Source: UBA5069 sp964560495 (GTDB lineage: Bacteria; Chloroflexota; Anaerolineae; Caldilineales; Caldilineaceae). Taken from it: a stretch of DNA of 64,000 bases. Shown here in pieces: positions 16,701 to 29,859 of this stretch (within the stretch, counting starts at the first letter, position 1; every line of letters begins with the position of its first letter). The translations under genes and the position numbers were made by a program. The notes under the pieces were generated by a model that did no database searches, had not been told where the DNA came from, and was given only the letters and a program-made list of their open reading frames with translations. Where the stretch lies: positions 35,530 through 99,529 of the forward strand of contig CAZLMM010000014.1 of NCBI GenBank assembly GCA_964560495.1, read 5' to 3'.

Positions 16701-19700
16701 TTGCAGTCGATGAACTCAGGCGGCGTCGTCCGTACGCTGCACTCAGCGCCCGGCTGCGACGGCACATTCACCGAGATGATGTGCAGACCGAACGGCAGCT
16801 CATCGGTCACGCCGACCGCCTTGGCAGTGGACGGCCCGCTGTTGAAGACGCTGATCGTGTACTCGATCAACTCGCCAGCGATCACGCCGTTGGGCGCATA
16901 GCTGGTCTTCTCGATCTCCAGCACCGCCTCCGACAGGATGTCCACGACTGTCCAGGCCTGGTTGTTGCTGTTATCCCTATCAGCAGTGCTGCTGCTGACC
17001 GTGGCCGTGTTGACCGTCTCGATTGGGTTCGCAGCCGGGTCGACCATCACCGGGATGGCGATCTCGGCGCTGGCGCCGACGGCCATATTGCCCAGGTTGC
17101 AGGTGATGACCAGGTTACCCTCGGCAAGCTGCGTCAGGCCGCACGAAGCGCCCGTCGGCACGCTCACCGGGCCGTGGACATGGAGGCCCAGCGGCAAGAC
17201 ATCCTGCACCACTACGGCCTTGGCTTCGGACGGACCGGCGTTGCTCACCGAGAGGGTGTAGACATACGACGTGCCGGCCACAGCCTCGGTCACGGTCGCG
17301 CTCTTGCTAATGCTCAGGTCGGCCACGGCGTGGACGCTGATCGACGCGCTGTCGAAGTTGTTCGACGTATCCGGGTCGACCGGGTCGGCTGCCATGACGC
17401 GCACTTCATTGTTCACATCCACCGTGTCGCTGGCGATGGCCGTCACGTGGATCGTCCATCGGCCGTAGACATCCAGGACAGCGCCTGTGCAACTGAAGGT
17501 CACTGCTGTGCCGGTCGCTGGCGCTACCAGGTCGCACGTACCAGCGCTTGCCGCAGCGCTCAGGACGGTGAAGTCCGCGCTGCCCAGCATTTCGTCGGTC
17601 AGCGTCAGCGTATAGGCCGGCGACGGTCCCAGGTTGTCCACGAAGATGGTGTACACGAACGGTACGCCAGCGTAGACATGACCGTCGGGCTTGACGAACT
17701 TCGCCACTCGCAGGTCGGCGCCGCCGTCCACAATGACTGTCGCCTCGTCGCTGAGGAAGGTGCCGGAGATGATCGCCGTGTTGGTGAGCAGCTCACCGCT
17801 GATGGCGTTCTCGTCCAGCATGACAGCAATCTCGAAGCTCACGGTCTCGCCAGGTTGGATGTCGCCCAGCGCACAGGTTAGGGTCTGACCGGCCACCACG
17901 CAGCTCGGGTTGAGCGTGTCGTCGATGTACGTGATCATGTTGGGCAGTACGTCGATCACCACCACGTTGAAGGCCGTGGATGGGCCGGCGTTGTGCACGC
18001 TGATCATGTACTTGAAGACCTCGCCCGGCAGCGGGCTGCTGTTTGACGCCGTCTTGGTAATGCTCAGGCCTGTCACCGAGCGCACGGTCGTGGTTTCGGT
18101 CAGGTCGCCTGTCACGTTGATAGGCGAGTCTGCGTTCACAGTCACCGTGTTGTTGAGCACGGTGCCATCTGGGATGGCCGGGTCGACGGCGAAGCGCAGG
18201 AAGACCTCGCGGAACTCACCCACGGCCAGGTCGCCCAGGTAGCAGTCCACCGAACTGAAGTTGGCGTTCTGCGCACAACTCGCCCAACCGTTGCCCACGT
18301 TGTAACCGATGAGCGTCAGGCCAGCCGGCACGCTGTCATAGAAGTAGACGTTCCACGCCGCTGACGGTCCAGTGTTCGCCACGCTGATGAAGTATTCCAC
18401 CACCTCGCCTGCGTTCACCGGGTCGGGGCTGTCCAGCTTGCTCACCACCAACGTGCTCTCCACTGTCACCTGCGTCGAGACCGTGGCATGGTTGTTGCTA
18501 TTGTCATCGTCGAAGTTGTCCGATGTCACCCAGGCGTTGTTCTCAAGCATCACGCCGCCCGGCACGTCCTCGGCCACCACTCCCACGATGTCGATTGTCG
18601 CACTGGCGCCCACTCCCAGCGTGCCCAATCCGCACACCAGGAGCCCGCCAGAGTTCACATTGCACGCTCCCTGCGACGCCGTCACTCCTGTCACCATCAC
18701 GCCAGCCGGCAGGTCGTCGTAGACCACCACGTTCTCCGCCGTGGATGGCCCATCGTTCATCACTGTCAACTGGTACGCAATCGCTGTTCCGGCCACCACC
18801 GTCGCAGGCCCGCTCTTCGTCACAGACACGTCGCTCACTGCCGTGATCTCGTGCTCGACGATGGCATGGTTGTTGCTCATGTCCGGGTCGTCGCTCAGGC
18901 TGCTCACGTCTGCCACGTTGTTCACGCTGATCGCCTCGTCGGCGGTCACGTACATGGTCAGCACTCGCTGCTCCCCGGGTTGCATGTCGCCCAGGTCGCA
19001 CACGATCTGCGTGTTGCCGGAGACATCCACTCCGTTGGCAGGTGCGCAACCCGCCGCCTCGAAGCTGTACACCCCGTCCGACGCCAGCATGTCCGTCAAC
19101 ACCACGCTGTGCGCCACGCCCGGTCCGAAGTTGTCCACGATGATCGTGTAGCTCAACGTGTCGCCCGCTCGCACCTGACCGTCCGGCTTGCCGAACTTGC
19201 GCACCTTCAGATCTGCCACGCTCTGGGCTTCCACCGTCACCTCGGCGTCCGCATCCGGCGACTCGGGCGACGTCGCCACCACGCTGTTGCTGATCAGGGC
19301 GTCCGGCGCCACATCCACGTTCACCTTCACATGAATGTCGAAGCTCACACTCTGACCCGGACCCAGGTCGCCCAGGGCGCAGGTCACCACGCCGCCAGCC
19401 TCCGTGCAGCCAGCGTTCGTCGCATACAGGAAGGTCACATCGGCCGGCAGCGTATCCGTCACCATTACATTGGTCGCCACGGACGGCCCGCCGTTGCTCA
19501 CCTTCACTGTGTACTTGAAGTTCTGTCCGCTCACAGGCTCGAAGGTCGATGCGGTCTTCACCACGCTCAACGACGCCACTGCATTCACCGTCGTATCCTC
19601 GACCAAGTCGCCAACCACGCTGATGGGCGAATCGGCGAAGACATCCACCGTGTTGTTGAGCACCGTGCCATCTGGGATGGCCGGGTCGACGGCGAAGCGC

Positions 19701-22700
19701 AGGAAGACCTCGCGGAACTNNNNNNNNNNNNNNNNNNNNNNNNNNNNNNNNNNNNNNNNNNNNNNNNNNNNNNNNNNNNNNNNNNNNNNNNNNNNNNNNN
19801 NNNNNNNNNNNNNNNNNNNGCACTCGCTGCTCCCCGGGTTGCATGTCGCCCAGGTCGCACACGATCTGCGTGTTCCCAGACACGTCCGTCCCACTCGCAG
19901 GTGTGCAACCTGCCGCCTCGAAGCTATACACCCCGTCCGACGCCAGCATGTCCGTCAGTGTTACATCGTGCGCCACGCCTGGCCCGAAGTTATCCACGAT
20001 GATCGTGTAGCTCAGGACATCGCCTGCGCGCAATTGACCATCCGGCTTGCCGAACTTGCGCACCTTCAGGTCCGCCACGCTCTGACCCTGAACCGTCACT
20101 TCGTCCTCAGCGGGCGGCGACTCGGGCGAGGTCGCGACCACACTGTTGCTCAACGCAGCATCGGGCGCCACATCCACATTGACCATCACATGGATGTCAA
20201 AGCTGATGCTTGCGCCGGCGTTCAGATCGCCCAGGTCGCATGTCACCACACCGGCTGCATGGACGCAGCCAGCATTCGTCGCATAGATGAAGGTCACATC
20301 GGCCGGCAGCGTGTCCGTCACCATCACATTGGTCGCCATGGACGGCCCGCCGTTGCTCACCTTCACCGTGTAGTAGAAGTTCTGACCGCTCACTGGCTCG
20401 AACGTCGAAGCTGTCTTCTCCACGCTCAACGACGCCACTGCATCGACGATGGTCGTCACCACATCACTGACATCAAGGAAGCTGTTGTCGGCAAAGACGA
20501 AGGCAGTGTTCTCCAGCACCGTGCCTTCCGGCGTCGCCTGATCTACCAGAGCAGTGACGACGATCGATTGCGACTGGCCAACGCCCAACGTACCGATGTT
20601 GCAACCGACAACTTCGCTGGGCGTGATGAGCACGCCACAATGCGTGGTCGCATGACTGGTCACAATCGAGACCACCTTCAGATCGAAGGGCAGCGCATCG
20701 AACACCTCCACGCCATAGGCCGTCGATGGACCGTTGTTGAAGACCTGGATGCTGTACTCCAGCGTCTTGCCAGCGACCACGGTCGCGCCTGAAGGATCAT
20801 CCTCGCTGTAGGCGAACTTTTCGATCTCAACTGTCGCTTCAGACGCCACTTGCGTCGAGACTGTCGCCACGTTGTCGCCGTTGTTCGGGTCGAACTCGGC
20901 GCTGGAGACAGCCGCCCGGTTGAAGAGCACCGCGCCATCAGCCATGCCGGGATCGACCAGGGTGACGATGGTGATCGTCGCCTGTCCACCCACCGCCAGG
21001 TCGCCCAGGTTACAGGTGATGTCGGTGTTGCCGACAGCGTTCTGCACCGTGGTGCAGGCGCCCTGGCTCGTGGTCAGGCCATCCGGCAGGATCATGAGAC
21101 CCAGCGGCAACATATCATTGACCACGATGTTGGTCGCCGCGCTTGGCCCGGCATTCTCCACCAACAGGGTGTAGGTGAGTTGCTCGCCCGCAATCACCGT
21201 CGGCGCCGGATCGGCAGTCTTGGTGATGCGCAGATCGGCGGTGTCGACCACATGAATCGATGCCTCATCGACGTTGTTCTTCGGGTTCGGGTCGGTGAAT
21301 GGCGGCGCCACCCAGACGCGCACGTTGTTGTTCACATCCTGCGTGTCGCTGGCAATCGCTGTCACGGTGATGACCCAGCGGCCGCCGATTTCGAAGACAG
21401 GCAGCAGACAGTCGAATGTGAAGGAATTGACCAGACCAGACGGCACACCGCCGGCCGGCACTGTGCTCCGCGGGCAGATCGCCGATGGACGATTGCTGCC
21501 TATGGTCAAGACCTGGAAGACGCCGCTCGAGAACATGGTATCGCTCACCGTAACGCTCAGCGCCGGCGAGGGGCCCCAGTTGTCCACGAAGATGGTGTAG
21601 GTGAAGGGATTGCCCGCCACAACCTTGCCATCTGGCTTGACATACTTGTTGACCGACAGGTCGGTGTTCTTGACCCAGATCGGCACGACGACCGTGCTGC
21701 TGTTGTTCGTCGTGACAGGGTCGGTGAAGCCGACGATGTCCGAAGTCAACACACGCGCCGTGTTAGTGATCACATCGCCGGGCAGCGCATCCCAGTTGGC
21801 GCGCACCGCCACCAGGATGTCGAACTTGTCGCCCATGTCGAGCTCGATGTTCGAGCAGGTGATGTCGTCGAGATCGTGTGTGCAGAACTGGCTGCTCACG
21901 GATTCGATGATCCCCTCGCCGCTGAGCACGTCGGTCAACGTGAAGGCCGATACTGGCACGATGATGTCCGACGGGCCAAGGTTGAAGACTTCGATGTGGA
22001 AGAAGAAGACGTCATTCGGCGCAACACGGTCGATCAGCGCGGTCTTCTTCACCCACAGATCTGCCACCGGCGCGATGTTCACGGGTACCCAGTCCGATGC
22101 CTGCGGCGCATTGTCGGCGGTCACATAGGCATAGTTGGCCGAATCAACCGCTATCTCCTGGTTGCTATCGTTGTTCACCAGCAACGTGATGGTGAAGAGG
22201 TCTGTCGGTCCACCCAGCGTCGAACTGTAGACTTCCAGCGGCGTACTGCGCAGGAAGGTCAGGCCAGCGCTGCGCGTATAGTCCGCAGGCGTTTGGATGC
22301 TGACAATCGTGTACTCGAAGCCGAGTGGGATGTCCTGAACCGCCACGCCAGTCGCCTGCACCGGGCCGGAATTGGTCACAGCCAGGGTGAAGGTAATCAG
22401 CTCGCCCGGCGTCACGGATGTTCCACCGTTCGGGTAGATCACACCCTTGTTGATACCCAATGTCGTGCCGCAGTCCACGAAGGACAGCCACACCGCCTGA
22501 TCCAGCTGCGAATCGTTGCTGGCATTCATGCCATGCACCTGCGCCTCGTTGAAGACCAACCCATACCCGCTTGCCGGGCACAGAGTCGCTGGCGCAGTCA
22601 CCACCACTTCGATGGCGCAGACTACTCCAGACGGCATCTCGTTGCCGTTGCTCCACGTGGGCGGGTTGCCGGTGAAGCCGCAGGTCGCAGGCGCTCGCTC

Positions 22701-25700
22701 GCTCCAACTCACGAAGTCCAGGCCCGCAGCCGCCAGGTCGTCTGTGATCACCACACTGCCGACAGGCAGGACTGACGGGCCATTGTTCGCCACCGTGATC
22801 ACATAGGTGTAAGTAATTCCGCTGCCGGCTACGACTTCGCGCGGGCCGGTCTTCTTGATGTCCAGCTCGCCCTTGCACAACAGGTTGGTGGCATGGTCGT
22901 CGCTGGTCGCGTTGGTCGTCCAACCCAACGCATCCTCGTCCGTCCAGCCGATGGTCGCCAGGTTCGTCACCTGGGTGTCGCACACCGCAGAGTCCACCAC
23001 CGCCACCATGGCGAAGATGGTCACGCTCTCGCCCGCAGGGATCGTCCCTATCGGACACACCGTCGGGTTCGGGTACGGACAGATGGTCGGCTGTCCAGGC
23101 AACGCATACGACCGCTGAATCAACCACGCATCCGGCTGCGCCGGCACTGTGCCCGCTGGCAGCGTGTCCGTCAGCACCACGTTCACCGCATCCGACGGCC
23201 CCGTGTTGCTGATGAAGATCTGGTAGTAGATCGTGTTGTCCTCGCCCATCCCGCCGATCACGGCGAAGTCGGTCAAGTCCTCCTTCAACACATGCAACTG
23301 CGCTTCCGTCGTCACGTCCAACACGATCTCGTCGAACACCGCAGGCGCATTGTCCGCTCGCACCGACGCACGGTTGATCAGCGTGTCCAGCGGCGGCACT
23401 GTCGCGCCATACCCCGTCGCCGAATCCATCATCACCGTCGCCACGACGATGATCCGTCCACCCGGCGGGATGTTCGGCAGGTTGCAGTACCCGGTCGCAT
23501 CCGAGCACTCCCCGCCCAACGACACATAGCCAAAGTTGTTGTCGAAGATGTAGAAGTCGACGATCTCTCCATCCAGCAGCAGCGGCGCAATCACCTCGTC
23601 CGTCAACTCTGGATGCACCGCCGTCACATTCCCCGTGTTCGTGATCCAGATCTCGAAGCTGAACGGCGCGCCGGCCACTGGCAGCGCAATCGGGTTGCCC
23701 ACCGGGAACTCGTTGAACCGGTACGGCACCTTGTCGATCGCCAGCGTCGTCCCGCAGTCCACCTGCGTCAGCCACACCGCCTGATCCAACTGCGAGCTGT
23801 TATTCGCGCTGACGCCGTGCACCTGCGCCTCGTTGAAGATCACTCCGTACCCTTCCACCGGGCACAGATTCGTAGGCGCAGTTGCAACGATCTGTAGCAC
23901 GCACATGCCGTCGGCCGGCAACGCATTCGTGTTCGTCCACGATGGCGGGCCGCCCGTCCAGCCACAGGTCTGCGGGCCGACTTCCACCGCACTCACGAAG
24001 ACCAGACCGGCCGCAGCCAGGTCGTCGTCCAGCCGCAGTCCGCCTGCCGGAATCGGCGACGGCCCGTTGTTCGTCACTGTGATCCGATAGGTCACATTCT
24101 GACCAGCCACGACTTCGCGCGGGCCGGTCTTCTTGATGTCCAGCTCACCCTTGCACAACAGGTTCGTGTCGTGGTCGTCGCTGGTCACGTTGGTCGTCCA
24201 ACCCAACGCATCTTCATCGTACCAGCCGATGGTCGCCACGTTCGTTACACGCGAGTCGCATACAGCCGGATCCACCACCGCCACCATGGCGAAGATGGTC
24301 ACGCTCTCGCCCGCAGGGATCGTCCNNNNNNNNNNNNNNNNNNNNNNNNNNNNNNNNNNNNNNNNNNNNNNNNNNNNNNNNNNNNNNNNNNNNNNNNNNN
24401 NNNNNNNNNNNNNNNNNNNNNNNNNCTTGTCGATCGCCAGCGTCGTCCCGCAGTCCACCTGCGTCAGCCACACCGCCTGAGCGAGCTGTGAATCGTTGTT
24501 GGCGCTGACGCCGTGCACCTGCGCCTCGTTGAAGATCACTCCATACCCATCCACCGGGCAGAGATTCGTAGGCGCAGTTGCAACGATTTCCAGCACACAG
24601 ACCCAACCGGCCTGCATGACAGCACCATTCGTCCAGGTCGGCGGGCCGCCGGCAAATCCGCAGGTCTGCGGACCCACCTCTGCGAAGCTGACGAAGGTCA
24701 GGCCGGCCGCAGCCAGGTCGTCGGTCACCACCACGCCGCCGATAGGCAACGGCGATGGGCCATTGTTGGTGACGGTGATGCGATAGGTCGCGTTTGCACC
24801 GGCTATCACTTCGCGCGGGCCGGTCTTCTTGATGTCCAGGTCGCCCTGACACAACGTATTGGTGACATTGTCGTCGCTCGACGTATTGGGTGTCTGACCC
24901 AATGCGTCTTCATCGTCCCACCCCACGGTCGCCAGGTTCGTCACCTGGGTGTCACACTGCGGGTTGTTGGGATCGATGGCGATCATGGCGTAGACAGTCA
25001 CACTCTCACCGGCCGGAATCGTTCCGATGAGGCAGACCGATGGATCCGGGAAGGGACAGATGCCCGGTTGGCCGGGCAGCGCATAGGAGCGCTGGATCAG
25101 CCAGGCATCCGGCTGGGCAACAGTGGTGCCGGCCGGCAGCGTGTCGGTCATGATCACGTTGACCGCGTCCGACGGCCCGGTGTTGCTGATGAAGATCTGA
25201 TAGTAGAGCGTGTTGTTGCCGCCCAGTCCACCCAGCACGGCGAAGTCAGTCAGGTCCTCCTTGAGAACCGACAGATTCGCTTCCGTCGTCACGGTGAAGG
25301 TGAAGGTGGCCGAGTTGTTGGCCGGGTTGATGTCTGGGTTATCCGCCGTGGCCGAGAGTAGATGACTGTAGACGCCCGGCTGTGTGTTGTGAGGGATGAG
25401 CACGGTGACGGTCGCCACGGTTTCGACGGCCAGACCCGGCATGGGATTCTGGCGCGAGCAGTTGACGCCCGCATCGCAGTAGTAGTTGGGCGCCGCCTGA
25501 ACATCCAGAACCTGGATCAGGGGCAAACCTTGTAGCAGCTCATGGACGATGACGCCCTCCGCCGGGTTGGTGATGTTGTTGCTCACCTCGATGGTGAAGG
25601 AGTAGGGCAGGCCAGCCACGATGGGGTTGGTGATGTCCGTAATCGTCGCCGTCACGTCGATATCCACCGGCGGCAGCGAGCAGGCCACGGCCTGGAACAC

Positions 25701-28700
25701 GGCTGTACTGTTGGCGTCGCTGAAAGGCCCGAAGGGACCATAGTTCGGACCCGGCACAACGATCTCGCCGGCCGTGGCGCTGGCCGTGTTGGTGATAGTC
25801 GTGCCGTCGAAGACCAGGTTCGGATCCATGTTATAGCCCAGGATCACGGTGGCCTTCTCGCCATAAGCCAGGTCGCCCACGTTGCAGGTGACCAGCTGCC
25901 CGGCAGCCGTGCAGCCCGCCGCGCCGCCGAAGATGAGGCCAGAGGGCAGCGTGTCGCTGATCACCACATCCACCGCATCGGTCGGGCCGTTGTTGATCAC
26001 GTCGATCTGGTAGAGGCCATAAGCCGGCAGACAGACCGCATCCTTGAGGGAGCTCTTGATCACCTCAAGTTCTACATCGCAGTCCACCGTATAGGGATTG
26101 ACCAGGTCGAAGTTGTTGAGGCGCGCCGCGATGCCGGCAATGCCGCCCGGCTCAGGATTGTCGGCGCCGACAACGGCGTTATTGTTACCAATGCCACAGG
26201 CGGCCGTCGAACGGCTTGCCGTACCCGAGAAGCTGATAGTGATAGACTCGCCATCGTTCATCGCGCCCAGATGACAGATGATGCCGTCCGTGCCGGCCAG
26301 ACAGAAGCGCGGCTGGCCGTGGACGTCGACCCGCTGTAACAACGGAATGCTGAACAGACCGACGTTGTAGGTGGCAATGTTGGCGAAATCGTCGAAGTCA
26401 CGCAGGACGACATTCTCTGCCTGACCAGGGCCATTGTTGGTCACGGTGATCTCGAAGTCGATGTCATCGCCCGAATCCACTGTATCATCGGGAATGTCCT
26501 TATCGACCTCTACATCTGCCACGGGCAGATAGTCGGGCACCAGGAAGGAAGCGCAGTAGACTGCCGCCGTCGGCGGGGTGCCTGTGACGCTGCCATTGTT
26601 CCCCGTGTTGGGGTCATTGGTCGAGCTCACCGCCGCGCAGTTGCGCACCCGCGTGCCCGGATTGGTCGAGGGGTTGACATCTACGGCAATAATGAAGTCC
26701 TTGGTCTGCCCGGCGGCCAGGTTGAAATTGGTCGCATCTGGGCTGACGAAGCGCACAGTACCCGCAGTGGTGCTGCCAGAAGGCGTACCGCCTCCAGGTC
26801 GTAGCGTATCCGTGATGCTGGCGCCCACCGCATTGGATGGGCCATTGTTGGTCACCAACACCTCGAAGAGCGCGGCGCCGCCCGGCGATGCGCTGGAGAT
26901 GAGCCGCTTCACAATGGACAGGTCGTGAGAGACTGCTACGCTGTAGTCCGCAGTAGCAGTATTGTTCGTCTCATCTGGATCAGGGGTTGTCGAGAAGACA
27001 TTCGCAATGTTTACATAGGGGCCTGCAGCCGTCCCCGCCGGTATACGGGCAACGATGGTGATAATGTCCGTCGTCCCGGGCGGCATGGGTGCGCCGCGCT
27101 CGCAGACGCCGCTGGTGCAGGCGTACCAGAAGCCGCTCAGCGGGCCAGCCTGGAAGCCATCCGTGCTGACCGAAGCGTCATAGCTGACCTGGATCATCCC
27201 TTCTGGGTTGCCTGGGCCAGTCAGCTCGTCGATGACGCGTACATCATAGGCGGTCGTGGGACCGTTGTTGGTGATGGTCAGGGTGAAGGTGATCAGACCC
27301 CCGGCGTTGACGCTCGCCGCCGACGCCGTCTTGCTGATCTGCAAGTCTGCGCCGCACCCAATCTGGGTGATGGCCACGGCCTGGTCACGGTCGTCGGTGC
27401 TGTCATCGACGCGCACCTCGGCGGTGTTCCAGATCACGCCGCCGTTCTGACACACCGAGTCATCCGTTGCCGCAACGGTGATGACCAGATCGCACGATTC
27501 GATGCCAAAAGGCTGTGTGCTGGTGAAGACCAGCGTTGCCGGACCAACAGCGCCGTTTAACGCTTGATCTGCTGGTTCCTCTACATTGCATCCGCCGCCG
27601 CCGGCAGCAAGACCAGCGTAGGTCAACCCCGCCGGCAGATAGTCGTAGATCAACAGGCTGCCCGTCGGGATTGGCGATGCGCCAATGTTGTTGACGGTCA
27701 TCGTGTAGGTGAAGCCGTTGAGGAACGCATCATCGAAATCGACGAAGGCGGGTGCATACTTGGCGATGTCCACGTCGGAGGAGCAGGTGAAAAAGACAGG
27801 CTCAACATCTGGACCCGCGGTGTTGACCAGATCATCGTCCTCCCAGACGACTTCGGCGCTGTTGGACATGGAGCCAGCTACGCAAGCCTCAGCGGGATCG
27901 TCCGGCGCAACCGGCACGATGATGGTCACCGTTTCGCCAGCCGGAATGCTCCCCAAATCACATCGCAGACCTGCCGCAACGGCTGCACAGGCGCTATCGG
28001 CCGGTCCGGACGCAAAGGATGGCTCGACAATGGGTGTGTTGCCTACCAAAAAATTGGCAGGCAGCGTATCAGTCACAACAACATTGCTTGCGCTGTCTGG
28101 CCCCTCATTGGCCACCGTGATGACAAAGTAGATATTGTCATTTGGCAAGCCACTGGCGTTGATGAAGACTGGGTCGGCCAGGTCGTCCTTCTCGATTGTC
28201 ACGTTGGCAATTCCGCTGCCGCCGCCGTTGCCCTGCACCTCATAACAAATCTCCAAACTCCAGGTGCCGCCAAGTGCGGTATCACCAACACCGCCGGTCA
28301 CCACGGTGTCCGTAATTCGAAAAGTCCATGTGGCGTTGGCAGCCAGGGCGTCGAAGTCGCTGAGGTTACCCGTCGGGTCGAACGTACCCGGTCCTACAAC
28401 GGCCACTTGCCCGGCAATCGCCGTCGACGCCTGCTCATCAAAGATGACGCTGATCAAGTCGTCCGGCGGACTATTGACTCTACCGGTGATGTCGCCTGCA
28501 GTCACCAGGTTGACGCTGACTCCACCCGCGCCGGTCAACGCCATGGCATACTGGCTCAAGTCTCCATTTGGACCATCAGCGGCCGTTGTCAGTGCGCCAA
28601 GATAGACGTTGACATCCAGGATTTGGTCAGTTTCTGCGACGATGATGCTGCTCGACGCGCTGCCGCCATTGGCAATGGTCCCAATGGCCGCGCCGGGATA

Positions 28701-28868
28701 GACAATACATCCTGGGTTACCCGTGAGCTGTCCCAGCGGCGCAGCGTGCGCCACCTGAGCTGGCGCAAGGCCCAAGGCTATCGCCGCCAGAAGCAATGCC
28801 AATAACGTGACAACCGTCACTGTATTGGCATGCACGATCTTTGCCGAACAACTTGACTTGGTCTTCAT
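13706..28868 (-). CDS. Giant exported DUF11-repeat surface protein (about 5,460 residues, two assembly gaps)
   Basis: One gene, start ATG 28868 (AGAGGAG at 28877-28883), stop TAG at 13706. Residues 1-42 are a signal peptide (MKTKSSCSAK..., hydrophobic VTLLALLLAAIALG, cleavage after AHA). Residues of about 80-230 resemble a proprotein-convertase P domain (DALAANATWTFRITD, GGTWSLEICYEV). The rest is about 35 visible DUF11 domains of 120-130 residues, each with 'DLxVxK', 'YTIxVxNxGPSxAxNVxVTDTLP' and 'CxLGxLxxGxxxxI'; about four more fall in the gaps. The reading frame is unchanged across the gap at 24326 but changes at 19720, because 100 N are only placeholders. It ends DQTRRTFLPVITR with no LPXTG or membrane anchor. 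Probably a cell-surface or sheath/adhesion stalk. Long open frames on the plus strand are shadows. Confidence 0.9.
19720..19819. other. Assembly gap (100 N) in DUF11 array; true length probably near 744 bp
   Basis: The left flank repeats the sequence at 18162-18219 at an offset of 1,503 bp, and the right flank repeats 18961 onward at an offset of only 859 bp. If the 1,503-bp period holds, 644 bp beyond the 100 N are missing. Adding 644 bp also restores the reading frame, which otherwise changes here. Confidence 0.75.
24326..24425. other. Assembly gap (100 N) in DUF11 array; true length probably near 682 bp
   Basis: The left flank matches sequence 1,278 bp away (23019 versus 24297), while the right flank matches 23730 at an offset of only 696 bp. 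A constant 1,278-bp period implies 582 missing bases. That is a multiple of three, in agreement with the frame being the same on both sides. Confidence 0.75.
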
Positions 28869-29589
28869 GGTCTGGCTCCTCTGTGTGGAAGGGGGTGAAT
28901 CGAACGATGAGTGCGATTGTTTCATAGGTTGTTGGGAGATGGTGCAAGAAACGAAATGGGCCAGCGACACACTTTTTTGTGCTTTGAGGACATGAGTTTC
29001 TTGCGCTGTGGTCTGAGTCTGAACTGTTCTGTTGCGCCACCCTTTCGGTTGATTGGGCGGCGTGGATTGAATAAACGCTGAATGCTGTAATGCCTGTCGG
29101 TCGAAATGACTCGCTAACAGAATCTAGTTCAACGTAAAGAACGACGCTCGAAGGATGGCAATGAGTAACAAAGCGCTGTATGCCACACTATACACCGCTT
29201 GCGCGCAGCGCGCAAATCAGCATTTAGGCTGTTCCACGAACATTCGTTTAGGCAAACCACCATGTCGCCGTCGTGAGGGCGTTGTAAGGAACAGTGTAGC
29301 AAAAATTTTGCCGCTTGGCAAGAGCCGAAATGTTAAGAAATTGACGGATTACGATTTTGAGGATCCAGTATTGTCAGGTTGCACATCAAGTGTTATCATG
29401 ACGTCAATAATGACATTATGCTGCCCCTATGACGGCGTCAGCCCGATCCCACGCCGAACTTACTCATCTCTGGATTGGCAGCTCATATCACCGATCAGCA
29501 CGAATCACGAGTTACGAGTTAGCCGTAACTCGTGATTCGTGACGTATGAATTGTTTGCCTGGCGAGCAGCAAACATGTGAGGTAGCCTC
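28869..29589. other. 721-bp stretch without a convincing gene
   Basis: It holds the upstream region of the DUF11 gene and a long palindromic repeat (29466-29569). A plus-strand open frame of 126 codons (29155-29535) runs into the palindrome, has no family resemblance and no good ribosome site, so I do not call it. AT content is higher than around it. Confidence 0.6.
29466..29569. repeat. Palindromic dispersed repeat, copy 1
   Basis: An 18-bp perfect stem, 29499-29516 with 29524-29541 (CACGAATCACGAGTTACG and its complement), loop of 7. Its flanks (ATCTCTGGATTGGCAGCTCA on the left, CGTATGAATTGTTTGCCTGG on the right) recur in reverse orientation at 46482-46571. It lies 20 bp before the vapB-type gene. 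Confidence 0.8.
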
Positions 29590-29859
29590 ATGATCAGGAC
29601 ACAGGTTCAGCTCACCGAAGAACAGAGCCAACTCGTGAAAACGATTGCCGCCAGTGAAGGCGTCTCGCTGGCGGAGATCATTCGCCGCAGCATTGACCAG
29701 TTTATTCGTATGCGCCGCCACGTCAGTCAGGATGAGCAACGGCGGCGCGCCCTGGCTGTTGTGGGCAAATATGCGTCAGAGGCAGGCAACGTCAGCGACA
29801 AGCACGACCACTATCTGGCCGAGATCTATGGGGGACAAGTCGGTGAGGATCTTCGCTGA
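29590..29859 (+). CDS. Ribbon-helix-helix antitoxin (VapB/CopG type)
   Basis: An 89-residue protein with GAGGT at 29579-29583 before the start. The N-terminus MIRTQVQLTEEQSQLVKTIA is the beta strand of a ribbon-helix-helix DNA-binding domain, and GVSLAEIIRRSIDQFI is the two-helix part. A charged C-terminal tail follows, as expected for the toxin-binding segment. The next gene overlaps its end and encodes a PIN-domain protein. The pair is therefore a type II toxin-antitoxin module in which this protein neutralises the toxin and represses its own promoter. The palindrome just upstream could be the repressor site, but its second copy elsewhere argues that it is a dispersed repeat. Confidence 0.88.
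   Translation: MIRTQVQLTEEQSQLVKTIAASEGVSLAEIIRRSIDQFIRMRRHVSQDEQRRRALAVVGKYASEAGNVSDKHDHYLAEIYGGQVGEDLR

Noticed and set aside
15668..22775. Plus-strand open frames of 300-740 codons within the DUF11 region
   Set aside because: They are antisense shadows of the giant gene: His/Arg/Val-rich without family motifs, and they follow the repeat pattern of the minus-strand gene.
13706..28868. The regular repeats as a CRISPR array
   Set aside because: Repeat units are 360-1,500 bp and keep an open frame with protein conservation; there are no 20-40 bp repeats with unique spacers and no cas genes.
29155..29535. 126-codon plus-strand ORF before the antitoxin gene
   Set aside because: It runs into the dispersed palindrome, has no ribosome site and its translation resembles nothing known.
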